Assembly: GCA_037447655.1 (NCBI GenBank)
Contig: JBBHKE010002726.1
Span: 1-64,000 of the forward strand
Direction of reading: 5' to 3'
DNA length: 64,000 nt
Source: Zygnema cylindricum
Taxonomy: Eukaryota; Streptophyta; Zygnematophyceae; Zygnematales; Zygnemataceae
This document shows, one piece after another, positions 10,401 through 22,848 of the stretch (position 1 is the stretch's first letter; each line of letters begins with the position of its first letter). The notes under the pieces were generated by a model. The model had not been told where the DNA came from. It saw only the letters and a list, made by a program, of their open reading frames with translations, and did not search any database. The position numbers and the translations under genes were made by a program.

Positions 10401-13400
10401 CAGTGCTCTCGGACTATTTTGAGCAGGTGAACTGACAGTGTTGCCCTTTGGCCTGTTGGTTAAATGAAGTGATTGTGCTTCGTGATCCTGATTTTGTCTG
10501 TTAGTGATAGTTTGTAGGAATGTCGTTTCGCTGGAGGTCAAGGCTTGCTTTATTTTAATTTTCTTTGTGTTGCGATGAATGAAGATTTTGATGTATTTGC
10601 TCATTGGCAGGAGGAATTCAAAGATTGAAGCTTGGAGAGTATTTGTCTGGACGTCTTCCTTCACTTGAGCCTTTTTTATCTAATCAAGGGACTATCAAAC
10701 AGAAAGATGTTGGAAAAGCAACTCTTGCAGCTGTTCGTGACGCCATGCGTGTGCTTCAAGGGTGAGTGAGGGCCTATGCTTGCTAAAGCTTCTTTAAGTT
10801 CGTGAAGATAAGGTGGAGATAGCAAAGAGATATGAAAGCACCTCTCCTCTGGTCGAATTGTATTTCTCCGATCGATGGTATCTGGAAATTGTGCTTTTGA
10901 AAAGGAAGCTTGATTGGCGTGCAATTCTTTACATCATACGGATCTCTGGGAGTTTTTGGAATTGCCAGGTATGAATTTGCTCAAAGCCATGGGGAGTGGT
11001 TAGCATTGGAAAAGCCCAAACTCGCTCCCGACATTGCGAATCGAGTCAAGTTTGCCTTAACGTGCTCAGAGGAGCAAGCTATGAAAGTGAAGGCCATTAG
11101 AGAAGAGATGCAGAAAGCTATGAATGATCTGCTTCAGGTAAGTCATACAGGCTTTGTTTTACTTGCTGTTAGTTGTTTCCACTAATGGTTTCTTCCGTGT
11201 TTTATTTTTCACTTGCTCATTTTTACTCCAGACACATGCTGGTTTAGTGGAAGGTTTCGAGAAATTATTGTTGTGGAATTTGTGACGCCTTTGAAAATCT
11301 TAAGGTGCACTTATTGAGATACATTATTGAACATCTGGACGACCTTATGGCAGTCGCGGTTGTGCGTTCTTCTACTAGTCTGTTAGCATGAGAAAAAATA
11401 CAAGAGCTACTTATGAGATTTTTCTGTGACACTTTGCCTACCTCTTTCCTCAATTTTGCTCTAGTGATAATGTAATTTTGTAATTCTGGTGTGGTGTGTC
11501 CTTCCATTCTCTTTTTCTGGTTAAATGTGGTGGATCAGGATGACGCTCTACTTGCCTTGCCAACTGTAGGTGGCCTCCCACCAAAGCTAAAGACAAAGGC
11601 GGAAGCACTGGATGAGTATCGTGCTCTGTCTTTTACGATTTTGGCTGTTTCAGGCATGTCTGGATGCCCTCAGGTACATTTATGAAAGCTAACCTATAAT
11701 TTTGCTTATGCCTTTGTGTATGTAAAGCCTGACATTCACAGATGGTCCCTTTCCAGTAACCTTTTGTGTAAAGCTTCAATTTTAGAAATGGTTTCCTTCT
11801 TGTAACCCTTTGTGTAACACCTGAAACTTACAAAAGGTTCTTCTCCAGTAACCATTTAGTAGCTTACATGCTGTAACCTGCTTACAAATGGTTTGCACTG
11901 GAAGACGGTTACTTGAGCTGGACCAAGAGGGGCCAGATTCATTCAGAAGGGAAATCTGGGAAACCCTGGACACAGGCACAGACAGCTGTTAGACATTAGA
12001 GCTACAAAAACCAGCTGTTTGCTGTAATATTTATGATATTTCTGACAAAATGCAGGTCTGCAATGCTAACAGAAATGTATGGCACGGCAAATATTTAGGA
12101 TGTAACATGCACGCTCTGATTTGTTCAAGAGTACAGACTGTACTTTTGTTACTAATTTTGCTTGTCTGCTGGCACATAATGAAGCGTCCAGGCAGAGAAT
12201 CGACTACCTTGACTTTGCATGCTATGCGCGATGTTTTGTTCTTTTTGGATTGCTTATGTAATTTATGCCCCCTCATTTTTTTTTATTTTTTTTTCCGTAA
12301 ATATCTCATTTGCGATACTCTGTGGATCCAAATTTTTGCCAAGGCTTAAATCAGTTCTCAAGTGGTCTCCATCACGAGAGTTGAGGGTCTGTTTGGTTTC
12401 ATAAAGCAGTTTATTGCATGAATTGATACACATTTTGAAGACAGGTGTTGAGAAGTCCCCTTTGTGAGGACAGTTTTTTCCAAGGGTGATGTGATATGTA
12501 CATTTGGAGATGCTGATGATGAAGCTTATGCGGATTTTGGTTGTCTTATTTGTTATTGCAGATTAGTATTCCTGCTGGTGAGGATGTGTCAGAAGGTCTG
12601 CCTCTGGCGGTTTCTCTTTTGGCTCGCCATGGAGCCGACAGTTTTCTTTTGCACGCCGTTGAAGTAATTGCTCCTGAGATTGCCTCTCAGGCCATGGAGC
12701 TTGCAGAAGCGGCTCGACAAGAGCCCCAACAATCTCGATCAAGTGCAGCAGAGCAAGCGAAGGAAAAGGTGTGTATATGAAGGAAAGGAGATTCAAATTT
12801 ATAAAACTAGCAGTTCGAATGTGAAATGGCTGTCAGGAGGTCCTTGTGGTTTTTGCCAATGATGCATTTTTCCAGAATTATTTGACAAGTACAACCATAG
12901 AAAATGTTTGTGTTGCGTATCAAAACGGAACTGTCAGTTTGAAGTTTTTTTTTTAAGACAAATCAAGTGGAAGAACCTATTGCGCAGGTTTAGCCTTGGG
13001 GAGAAGATACTACAAGCTTTAATGTACTTTTAGCCTTGACGTAGCAAAAATGTTGAATACTGGAAACCTGCAATATCGTGTACTATTGTGTCTGCCAATC
13101 GGCGATTATTGTACAGATATTTGTTGACAATTCAGTTGGATACAACACTTCTATTGTGATTTGTGTACTTGGTTGTTGCTGTTATGTATAGCCATACAGA
13201 AGAAGGTTTGAGTTCATATGCATATGTGCAACACAAGAGGAGGTTGGTAGTTGTTTCATGTTATTCAAAGATACATGCATTGATTTTGGGGCATGGTGTC
13301 CGCCAGAAAAGTGATTTGGAGTGTCTTGTTCTTTTCTCTTTTCTGTCTGTGTCTATGGTATTGACTTTCCACTTATTAAGATATGGCTTCTTATTGTTGC

Positions 13401-15212
13401 CAGGGAAATGCAGCCTATAAGGACAAAAATTTCAAGGGTGCCGTAGCTCACTATTCTGAGGCTATCCGCCTTGATGGTGGACAATCTAGTGTTTACTATA
13501 ACAACCGAGCTATGGCATATTTACAACTTTGCAAGTATGTGATATTTTTGTCAGAATAGAATGTTATGTAGGTCGTTTTACCGCGTGCACTCATGTGTGT
13601 GTGTCTGTGTGTCTAGATATATATGTTATCACCCATTTATTTTCAGCCCTTGTTGCATGGGTCAACAGTAAAGAAAAGTATTTGAATCGACTTCGAATGA
13701 AAATTTGATGATTGTGAAAAGAGGTTAACGACTTTTTAAGCCTGGAAAATAGTGAAACTCTTATGATTATGGGCCGTGTAGTTTTGTGTGAAAGCTTTAA
13801 ACTTGTACATTTATTGCTGTGAGATTTTTAATATCATTTTGTTGTTGGGTTTCAGTTTTGATGAAGCAGAAGCAGATTGCACATCGGCATTGGAGCGAGA
13901 TAAACGAGTAAGAATCTTTTATTATCTGTCAATAACATGAGAAAGTGAGAGAAACATTATAGGCTGAAAGAGAGGGTGGTGGGGAGATATTATAGAAAAT
14001 CGGATATGCCCGAGGGTAAGAGTGGGAAATGGAGGATCTGCATACTGATTTTTAGTTTGAGGACTCGGTTTATGTTTTTGATGTGAATTAAACAATTTAT
14101 TTATATTTCAATCCTACTATGTTTCACTCGTACAACCTGAAGTTTTGGCCTCAGTATACATTGTGTCGAGATCCCATTGTGCAAATTTGTTTTTGCTTGG
14201 AAGGAGAGAGGTCTTATCCTCTTCCATAGTCTAAAAGCCATAGCCAATGTTTGGATTTTGTACTTAAAGGGTAATTAGATGTAGGCGATTAATGGCACTA
14301 CTAGCCAGTATTCAAAGTGATGGTAGACAAAACTGTACAATTTGTACAACTGCTGTTGCTGGGATTACTCCAAATGTAGATTATATGTGCGGATTTCAGG
14401 AAATGTACAACCGGCAGCGTATGGGATGGTAGAAAAAAGACCTTTTATGTACTGCAGTTACTGTACTGGAGATGCTGGTGTGAGGATTATCTTTTTTTGC
14501 TGTTTTTTTGGAGTATTATACTGGTTATACTGGTGCCCCGCAAGTAACTACAGTAATTTACAGTTATCATCATTGAGCCAATGGTCACCTCAAATCCATA
14601 CATTACTGGAGTTTGCAGCAGTAACTTGGTGATGTTCGCTCGTATAATTTGCCTGTTAGTCTCACATTTAACGTAAATTGGTCACACAATATATTATGTT
14701 TTATTTTGTATCGTTTGCAGAACGTGAAGGCCATGCTTCGACGGGGAACAGCACGAGAGTTTTTGGGCTACTATCCGTCTGCTTTGGAAGGTAAATCATG
14801 AACTAGTTAATGTGTTTGGACGGACGTTACCCAGAGATCATGGAGAGAAAGAGGTGAGGGAAAGAGGGTGGCCACATTTTCATGACAGATGTTTTTAATC
14901 CTACTAAAAATTGTTTGATATATGGTCTGGCCGCTTTTGCACTGCTTCAAAAGAAGAAAGGACTGAATTTTGTCGACTCACTTGGACATTTCAAGTATAA
15001 CAGGGGCTCGTTGTATGCATGTGTGATTTTAGATGTACTGGGTTTAAGCTTGTTGCCTTTTTTTTTTTCCTTCTCAAATTGGAAAGTGGGTTGTTGTCGT
15101 TGTCACAGATTTTGAGCAGGCCTTGGTCTATGAACCTAATAATAAATCAGCGTATGAAGCCATTGAGCGCATTCAGAAATCCTGCCTGATGTCAGGCCCC
15201 GCATGAGATGAG
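7488..15212 (+). CDS. TOC64: Toc64/OEP64: outer-envelope amidase-like protein with C-terminal TPR domain (13 exons)
   Basis: Exons: 7488-7684, 8126-8278, 8512-8636, 9015-9140, 9989-10177, 10611-10761, 10969-11137, 11539-11673, 12562-12768, 13404-13534, 13856-13907, 14721-14790 and 15109-15212, giving 602 residues. Order of parts: an N-terminal membrane anchor (about residues 5-20) followed by RRKAK, an amidase-signature domain (about 55-450), then three TPR motifs (about 480-590). The family sits in the chloroplast (or mitochondrial) outer membrane and docks Hsp90/Hsp70-bound preproteins through the TPR domain; KEKGN, NNRA and KAMLRR resemble a dicarboxylate clamp. The amidase Lys-Ser-Ser triad looks complete: K64 in FAVKD, S141 in [10 protein letters not shown]165 in GTDTGGSIR. 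Pea and Arabidopsis Toc64 are known to have lost catalytic residues, so this is unusual. The ATG at 7488 is the first in frame and puts the anchor at the N-terminus. The plastid assignment is inferred; a mitochondrial OM64 paralogue is possible. Confidence 0.93.
9661..9858 (+). mobile_element. About 200-bp CACCG-family MITE in Toc64 intron 4
   Basis: The left end CACTGCCCATTGCTATTAG and the reverse-complemented right end CACCGAACATTGTTATAAG form an imperfect TIR. The left end is preceded by TA; the right flank is CA, probably a decayed TA. There is no coding content. Length and termini match the copy at 16938-17154. Confidence 0.65.
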
Positions 15213-16937
15213 GCCGAAGCTTGATAAGCTTTATCGGTTTGGTGTTCTTTTTAGGGATAGAGCACGGTTTTTAAGATCATATTCTTAACGGCTGGTCAAG
15301 GGAGCGAGGTTTAGGTTTCATTTTGGAGATTTTCTTTCAGAGCAAAAGAAGAATGCAGGTGGGTGGGTCGTTTGCAAATATAGAAAAAGTAGGAGGATTT
15401 TTTTTATTACCTAACTATGATGTCATTTCTTACCAGAAAAGCGATAATGTCTGTTATGCAATAGAAATAATGGAACAGGTTGTAAGCACAGATTTTTAAA
15501 ATCTTGTTATTGCTGTTCCCTTCATAATGTCAGTATATCCGATGCAGTTTTTGTATGCATGTATCTTCATGCTTTCAAACAGATTTAGACGCTTTCTTAT
15601 GATAATATTATGTCATTCAACCTCAGCCGACAATGCAGTATATTGAAGAGTTGCAAGATTCCTGGAACCCAGCCACCCATGAAAAGTTGTGGCAAATCTT
15701 GTCAATTGGAAAGTGGAATGTACCTTTTTTCAGACACTTAAATCGTAATAATTTGATATACAAACAACAGCAGTATGGATGGAGAATTTCACAGTGAATC
15801 TAACAAAGAAACTGATGTAAGTTAATAGGTTTCGTAGCTGTATGTTTCTTGTGTCCAATCTTGCTTGACGAACATATGTGATAGGCAGTATGTTGAGCCT
15901 TCTACTATGTTCTAAGCTCGACTCTGTTGATGTACCAAAGGGAAAAACACTGCGAATCAGTAACCCTAGTGTATCTAAAATATGAGCATTTCCTCAGATA
16001 TTTTGAATTGACACGTACATGAATGAGACCCCATACTGCAAACAGTTTCTGTTCACCACAGTTAGATTTACAATTTATTCCATTACAGATATCAAGAACA
16101 AATGCGGCTGTATGCAAAGGTTGGAATGTTATTTTCTGTTTAATACGCTTACCTCTTTACATGCTACTTCGATTACTTCAGTAATCACAGCCTTTTCATT
16201 CATGTATCTCCCTTTAGTGAAGACTATGTACTTTAGCTTCATGAGCCATCACACAAAAGCGAACTTGAAATTTACTATGAAGCCAACTCAAGGAAAAAAA
16301 AATTAATCTACTGTTTAGGGCTATCTTAGTCGTTCCTTTCCGTCATACCATCATATGGGACGACAGTGTACTTGTCCACTACAAAAAAAGTCAGAAACTG
16401 CTGACATCGTCCAGTGTCTAGACGTGCAAATGCTCCACCATATAATCTGACAAGGCAAATTCGACAATTCTTGACTACGTTGCTTACTTTTCAGTCCAGA
16501 GTGTCCATAAGAAATGCTCTGTATGCAGCTTTGGAAGCTTTACAAACGTTCTGAGGTGATACTAAGACAACTGCTTTTGACCACTTTTGACAGAAAAACA
16601 TCTGCTTGCCTCCGTGAGAACACACTGGGAATTACCTCCACTAGATCATAAGCCACAGCCTCAAAAGTTAAAGGCCATATCAGCAGGCTTTAAAAGATTG
16701 CAAATAACAGACACTGGGTCTTTAAGCAAGAGAAATGGAAAGCAAGATGGAGGTCGCAAATACTAGTATAACAATTCAATGCATAATTATGTTAAGACTT
16801 AAGAAAGAAGACTATCAGAACCACTTCCGAGTAGTCCAGTCGAAGTGAGTTCAAAGAAGCCGCATAGCAAATACTCACACCATAGGCTTAAGCAAGGCTG
16901 TTAACCAGAAGCTTATCTTCAAACGTTCTTTCAGGTA
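15213..16937. other. Intergenic, Toc64 3' flank
   Basis: This holds the Toc64 3' untranslated region and spacer. Small open frames on both strands lack any family signal. I see no RNA gene. Confidence 0.5.
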
Positions 16938-17154
16938 CACCGCCAATCGCTATTAGAGTTGTGTACGCTAATCCCGTCCCGCTTTTTTTTGTTTTTATTC
17001 TCAAATAGAATTATCCACACTATTTAAAAAAAGCCCTAATTCCTAATTAGAGTAATCGATTTCTTCCAAAATTTCCAAATTCCCAATTAGCGTACACCAC
17101 GCTAAATAATAGTATACCCTAATCAAACCTACACGCTAATAGCGATTGGCGGTG
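16938..17154. mobile_element. 217-bp MITE, best-preserved CACCG-family copy
   Basis: The left CACCGCCAATCGCTATTAG is matched perfectly over 19 bases by the reverse complement of the right end, and both ends are flanked by TA. Inside, CCACACTATTTAAA is the reverse complement of the TTTAAATAGTGTGG block in the 499-bp element. Subterminal TTGTGTACGCTAAT also matches the right-edge copy. There is no reading frame. Confidence 0.85.
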
Positions 17155-17937
17155 TAGTGTTTTTAGACACTGGAATACTAAACTGCATGAGTGATAACCA
17201 GCTCGAACACTGACTGAGCTAAAATTGTGCTCAAAATAATCATAGAAGTGATATGCTGCAAATGGCCTATCACAGCTTTGTTCATCTCACTGTTGGCCTT
17301 TAGAGAAAAGCACTATCAAAGAACAACCTAGCCCATTCACATGGCAAACATTAAAAACCTGCAATACTGTTTTAGCCATCGAAACCTTTCCATCACGACA
17401 TGGCCATTACTTCAATCAGGGCCACGGCCATAGATTCACAGAGACAAGATCCCGCACACGTCAAGGAGAGTATTTAAAAAACCAACTGAGGTGCAAAACT
17501 CATGCCAGAAGACACAAACTGATGTGTCCTTGACAGCACCTATGAATCAGATTTCATGACTGGCCCCGTTTACATGTATAAAGAGACTAGTAAACTGTTT
17601 TCTAAGGTTTTTTGAGGTTCTAAAGAATTTCCTTAAGACCTTTGCTCTAACACTACACTTCACAGTCATGTTCTACCAATTATCCAAAGCTCCCGGTCGA
17701 AAGTTTATAGCCTGGTTGACTCAGAAACCTGCCTCGAACTTATTACAGTAGACCACAATGAAAATATTTACTATAAAAGTGTCTAGATGCTGCAATCACT
17801 GCCGTGTTTGCCAGACATTGAAACTCCAATATGGACAGAAGATACGTCACACTGCAATAATACTTTATTTAACACCAGAACTGAAATGTGCGCAAGGACT
17901 AACCAAGCTGCGCAAACACACCATTGCCAAAAACTCA
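17155..17937. other. Intergenic between the MITE and RLP24
   Basis: Probably spacer and the RLP24 3' untranslated region on the minus strand. No gene was seen. Confidence 0.5.
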
Positions 17938-19602
17938 TCAATCCTCTGATGGCTGAATATCCATTTTCTTCTCACGTGCCACTTTCACCTTCATCTTTTG
18001 AGCCTGTTTGGGCAAAGTCAGCCCTGGGTCTGTCTCCATGGCAACTGGCGCCTTGACCAAATGGATGTTCTGTTCCAACTCTGCCACTGCCTCCTTCTTC
18101 TCTTGTGCCTTCTTCCCCTTCATTCTGTTCCCACAAGCAAGTACATATGTGAATACAAGTTTGTGTAGTCATAGCAGAAAGACGAAAACAGACTTACATC
18201 TGACAGCTTTCATTTTATTCACCACAACCCTTTCAGTCCTTTGAATGAGAGCAGTTGAAGCATTCTCGTAAATTACAAAGGAAAGGATGCCTACAGGTCT
18301 TCAGGGAACCGTCTTAAAACACTTAGTTCCAACAAATAAATTGCCCACTTTCACAATAATCAGGAAACCACAAACACAGTTTTACTTGATGGGAATTTAG
18401 TCTGTGCTACCAACATTAATAAATCAGACTCTTCCCAAACACCGACAAATGCTTCTAAAAAGTCGATAGTGCCACCAATAAACGTTCTCAAATAGTGAGC
18501 ATACTAACAATATAAAAGCACTGGCATTCACCTAACCTTTAAAATTAGAAGAGGAAAAAGCCTACAACTCTGGAACAGAAGAAGTAACGGCAAACAGTAC
18601 CAGCTTCACACTCTATGGGTGATGGGGCTAGCGTTCTCAAAAGCATGGTTGTAAAGTTCAGCTAAAATGGAAGCAGAAAAACTGAAGCCTGCGACTTCTC
18701 CACATACTTTCCTCAAATGCAAAGAACGAGTTGGTTGACCTAGCTTCAGTCACACAATGTTGAACTGAAAAGTGATGCCACTGATCATCTGAATAACATG
18801 CAAGAGTAAGTTTATAAACAGGTAGAGATAAAAAAAAAACACAAACCTTGTCTCCCAGAACTTGGCTTGCCGCCTCTCCCGAACCTCTTCAATTCTCTTA
18901 ATGGCCTTCAACGTGTCCTCCACAACATTACGGTCATACCTCTCAGGCCTGTTCCTTTTCCTCTCCAACTCAAAAGTTGTATCCTGGACACAAAACCCAA
19001 AAAAAAAACTTAACAATTAGCATAAACCTACAACAAGCGGAAACCATGGTCTACATCGTGAAAACCCACGATTCTACATGATACTTGTCTGACATAAAAA
19101 CAGGCTTCAACGGATATCCTATCTGATGAGCCCAAGAGTTCAGAAACTAAGAAATACTCGACAAAAGAATTATCCATACAACTATCCGACCAGAGACACA
19201 TCAAACTCATTACGCCTGTCCATCGCAAAAACCAGTAACGAAACTACCATTAACAAAAGGTAAAACTGTCTCAGAACTTACAGCTGCCAAATCTTTGCCA
19301 TGAACTCTCCGGTACGCCTTCGTCCACTTCACCTTCCTTGGGTTTCTCTTCATTTTGAAATTCTTATGGCACTTGGACCTGCAAAACCTAAAAGTCTGCA
19401 TGCGTAATAGCATGGAGAGTGTCATTAACCACAAATAAATACTTGCATAATCACAACCTCCCATGATGACCGAATAATACATAACAAACATTTCGAGCTA
19501 TAAACAAGAAACAACACATACCTTGGCATCGTTACGGACAAAGGCGATTCCATGGCCAGGATATATCGTGGACGAGCAGAACCAGCACTTTTCCAATCTC
19601 AT
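17938..19602 (-). CDS. RLP24: RLP24 (RSL24D1-type), 60S ribosome-biogenesis factor related to ribosomal protein L24e (4 exons)
   Basis: Exons in transcript order: 19602-19522, 19395-19282, 18983-18847 and 18124-17938, giving 172 residues, close to the family length. The protein starts [10 protein letters not shown] and carries the L24e zinc-binding cysteines (C6, C9, C32, C36), followed by [18 protein letters not shown] basic, coiled middle ([32 protein letters not shown]) and a conserved NIHLVKAP segment identify RLP24 rather than ribosomal L24 itself. The family acts in the nucleolus and nucleus as a placeholder on pre-60S particles and is exchanged for L24 in the cytoplasm through the Rlp24-bound AAA ATPase Drg1/Afg2 (known from yeast). 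A TAACCCTAA word lies about 25 bp upstream of the start and resembles the telo-box of plant translation genes. It is head to head with SMC4, 3.2 kb away. Confidence 0.93.
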
Positions 19603-20270
19603 GTTGCCGGGTGTATATTAAGTCTGTAACCCTAATTGACAAGTAACCGCGCTTTTTGCAACCAAGTGCACAAACAGCTGGTCTATATGTCTACTCTAAG
19701 GTTATTTACCCGGAATAACTTCTGCAGCTTGCACGGGTTAGAAAAGTTTTATGCACTTCTTACGAACAACAGCGTTAATTCTTCTAACTGCTTGAAGACA
19801 AAAATGTCCCTGAGGCCTCGATCCAGTTCCAGCTCATAAAGGGCAGACACAAATGAGCTTTCAACCGCATCCTCGAGAGAAAAGCTCCTTCGAATATGTG
19901 ATCAACACCTTCATAAGAAAGGCCGTCCGAGGAGTGGCCTTCCAAGTATGTCGCTCGCCAGCCGCCTTTGAACTAATAAAGGCTCTCAGAAATTTAAAGA
20001 TTTTCTGAAAACGCCCGCAATCCGTCTACCGTACACACTAAAGTCAAAAAAACCAGAAAAGAACTGGCCAAACTGCCAAAGTGTAGCCTGTCACACATCG
20101 TCATTCAGAAATCGAATTCTGTCATTGGTATCGTCTTCTTTAACAGACCGATATCCAGCTTGTGACGATTTCCAAGCAGTAACTTATCTAAAATAGTGTG
20201 GCTTGATTTGGTCGCGCGTGACGACGCGCATATTTTTCATTTAGTTTTCATTGATATTTTTTACGCGGTC
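19603..20270. other. Non-coding upstream flank of RLP24
   Basis: This should include the RLP24 promoter. From about 20190 (AAATAGTGTGG) the sequence becomes TACG-rich and leads into the duplicated repeat. No gene was seen. Confidence 0.4.
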
Positions 20271-20280
20271 CGTTTTTTCC

Positions 20281-22110
20281 TAGTTGTTCAATACGCACGT
20301 TTTTTTCATTTTTCCAGTTTCTACGTATTGTACGTGACTTTTCAAAAATACGCAAAAAAACGTCTACTGTAAACTGCAACTGAAATTTTACGGGAACTAA
20401 TAAACAAAATACTGTAACTTTTAGATTTTTTACGGGAACTGTACGGTAGTTTACAAAAAAGATTCGATGCACATATCCGTACTTTATGTTCAGTAAACCG
20501 AACAGAATGTACATGGATTGTACGGGAAAATAATGTGACGTCTACATACATTTCCAAAAAGAGACGTTGCGGCGTCACACTATTTGAGCGCCGTGAGTTC
20601 AAATTTTGTACGGGCGTCTTCTTCAAATTTCGAAAAGAAGCCGCCATTATTAATTGAACAGCTGAACGCGAAAAGCACAGAAGACGCCATTCCCGACGCC
20701 ACGGCAAGAAGGGAAGAAGATTTAGAGTAAAAATAGTTAAAGGACATATATATATATATATATTTTTTGTTCTAATGTGATTGTTTTCGTTTTTTTTTAT
20801 CGATGTGTTACGTCGTGCAATGTTGAATGATGAAAAATGGAATCTGCATATGGCCTAAACTTTGTTTTTTTGAAGTTGCATGCTCTCGGAGAGGTAGAGA
20901 GAGAAGGCCATGGCTGCCTGTCTGTGAAGGACAGGCAATTTTATTATAATAAAAATGCATTTCGCCAATTTATAATAAAATCGAATTTCGTAAGATTTTG
21001 AACTTGCGCCTATACAGGTCGTGAAGTTGACACACGTAATATGTCTTTAACCAGTTGATGTAGGTATTCCGACACATCCGCGATGTGTGATTACAATTTA
21101 TTTTCATATTGTTTTTCACCGCTCATTTAACGGAAAGCAAACAAACTGCGGTACATGTCCAATTCAAGTTTTGAAAAATGTACGGATTTGTACGGAAAAA
21201 AAAATCATTAACGTTTTTTACGATTTTTTCAAATCTACCTCTCCAGTTTCTATGTATTGTACGCGCGTTCGAGACGTGCGTAAACTACGTTTTGAACAAC
21301 TATGTTTTTTTGCTTTTTTAGTTTTTTACCTAGTTGTTCAATACGCGCGATTTTTTCCTTTTTTCCAGTTTCTACGTATTGTACGTGACTTTTCAACAAA
21401 TCGCAAAAAAACGTCTGCTGTAAACTGAAACTCGGAATTTAGGACAACCAATAGACAAATTACGGTAACTGTACGAATATTTACGAAACTGTACGAAAAT
21501 TGACGAAAAGATTCGATGCACGTATCGGTACTTTCTGTTCAGTAAACTGATCAGAATGTACACAGAAATGTACGGAAATTTATCGTCACGTCTACGGACA
21601 TTTCCAAAAAGAGACTTTGCGGCGTCACACTATTTGAGCGCCGTAAGTTCAAAATGTGTACGGTCGTCTTCTTTAAAATTTTGAAAAGAAGCCGCCATAA
21701 ATACTTCAACAGTTGAATGCAAAAATTCAAGGAAGATGCCGTTACCGACGCCACGACAGTAGTTAGACAATTTTATTCTGACAAAAATAGGCCTTTCGCA
21801 GGAGTTGAATCTGGGCCTGCATGAGCAGTGAGGATCGGCTGAAGAATTGACCGTTACCAGTTGATATAGATGTTCCGCTAAATGCACGAGGTGTGAAACA
21901 GATTTAAATATATATTGTTCTTTACCGCTTATTTGACGGAAAGCGTAAAAACTGAGGTACATGTTCAATTCAATTTTTTTAACATGTACGAATTTGTACG
22001 GAATAAAATTCATTAACGTTTTTTACTATTTTTTCAAATCGACCTCTCCATTTTATACGTATTGTACGCGCGTTCGAATCGTGCGTAGAATACGTTTTGA
22101 ATAACTATAG
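20281..22110. repeat. Tandem duplication of a TACG-rich unit (about 1.05 kb)
   Basis: Block X at 20281-20705 recurs at 21331-21757, with the offset staying at 1050-1052 bases from end to end. Block Y at about 21060-21300 recurs at about 21865-22110 (offset about 806). The order is X-Y-X'-Y', so a unit of X plus Y was duplicated and the spacer in the second copy is about 245 bp shorter. A TA dinucleotide run sits at 20746-20763. Open frames of up to 127 codons on either strand follow the duplication and share no known domain. Motifs such as CAGTAAACCGAACAGAATGT tie it to the block at 3.5-6.8 kb. Confidence 0.75.
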
Positions 22111-22848
22111 TTTTTTATCGTGTGCGGAGTTTATTTCGTTTCGTGCGAGTTAATTTTCGTACAGGACTTTTAGTACTTTCGTTTTGAGTGGTTTCATTTG
22201 ACGTCGTTCTTTATTTGTGTCTCTTTATAAGTTCAATGTAACACTAACGCTTCGCGATTAGATTTCAATTTTGCGGCCACGTTTAGAAGCCCCAACATGT
22301 GCTCTCACAGTTTCAGTGGAGTTCACGTAAAGTTAGAAAGTGTAGCACTTATTTACATGTGGTTGCTGCAGTTTTGTTACCGTAAACCTTGGCCGGCCGT
22401 GTGAATTGTTGTTTTTTTATGACGGTCGACGTTCACAAGCGCGGCAACTTTTTAACCAGTTGTTATAATATTTCGCAAGTCAAAGTTGTTCGACGGATTG
22501 ACCGTCAAATCTACAACTCAACGGTACGTAACCTGTACTAATCTGTACTTAAAATGTACAATTTCTGACAAGCTGACGCAAGTCACTGTGCGCAGCAAAA
22601 AATGTTGTTGCGATTAGCAATTCCCTCAACAAATTCATTGCTTGTATTTGTCGTGCTTTTATACAGTTCAACTGCGTTTGCATTTACATTTGGCGTGGTT
22701 CTGGACAGCTGAACTGCATGGAACCAGGGACTCACGTTGCCGTGCAATCCAGACGTTGGCAATTTGAACTTCCCATCCGTTTTGAACTTGGAGAGGCGTC
22801 GTTCTTCAGCTTGTGTGCTTCCTCGCCTCCTCCAGTTGTTTGGTGAGA
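22111..22848. promoter_or_regulatory. Upstream region of SMC4
   Basis: Non-coding sequence before the SMC4 start. AACGG cores, the centre of the plant G2/M MSA element bound by MYB3R factors, occur at 22520-22524 (plus strand) and 22777-22781 (minus strand). A 5-mer is weak evidence, but SMC4 is a mitotic gene and the placement is suitable. Confidence 0.3.

Noticed and set aside
20248-22013. Several minus-strand open frames of 88-127 codons sharing sequence
   Set aside because: Their similarity to each other is explained by the tandem DNA duplication; there are no conserved protein motifs or clean starts.
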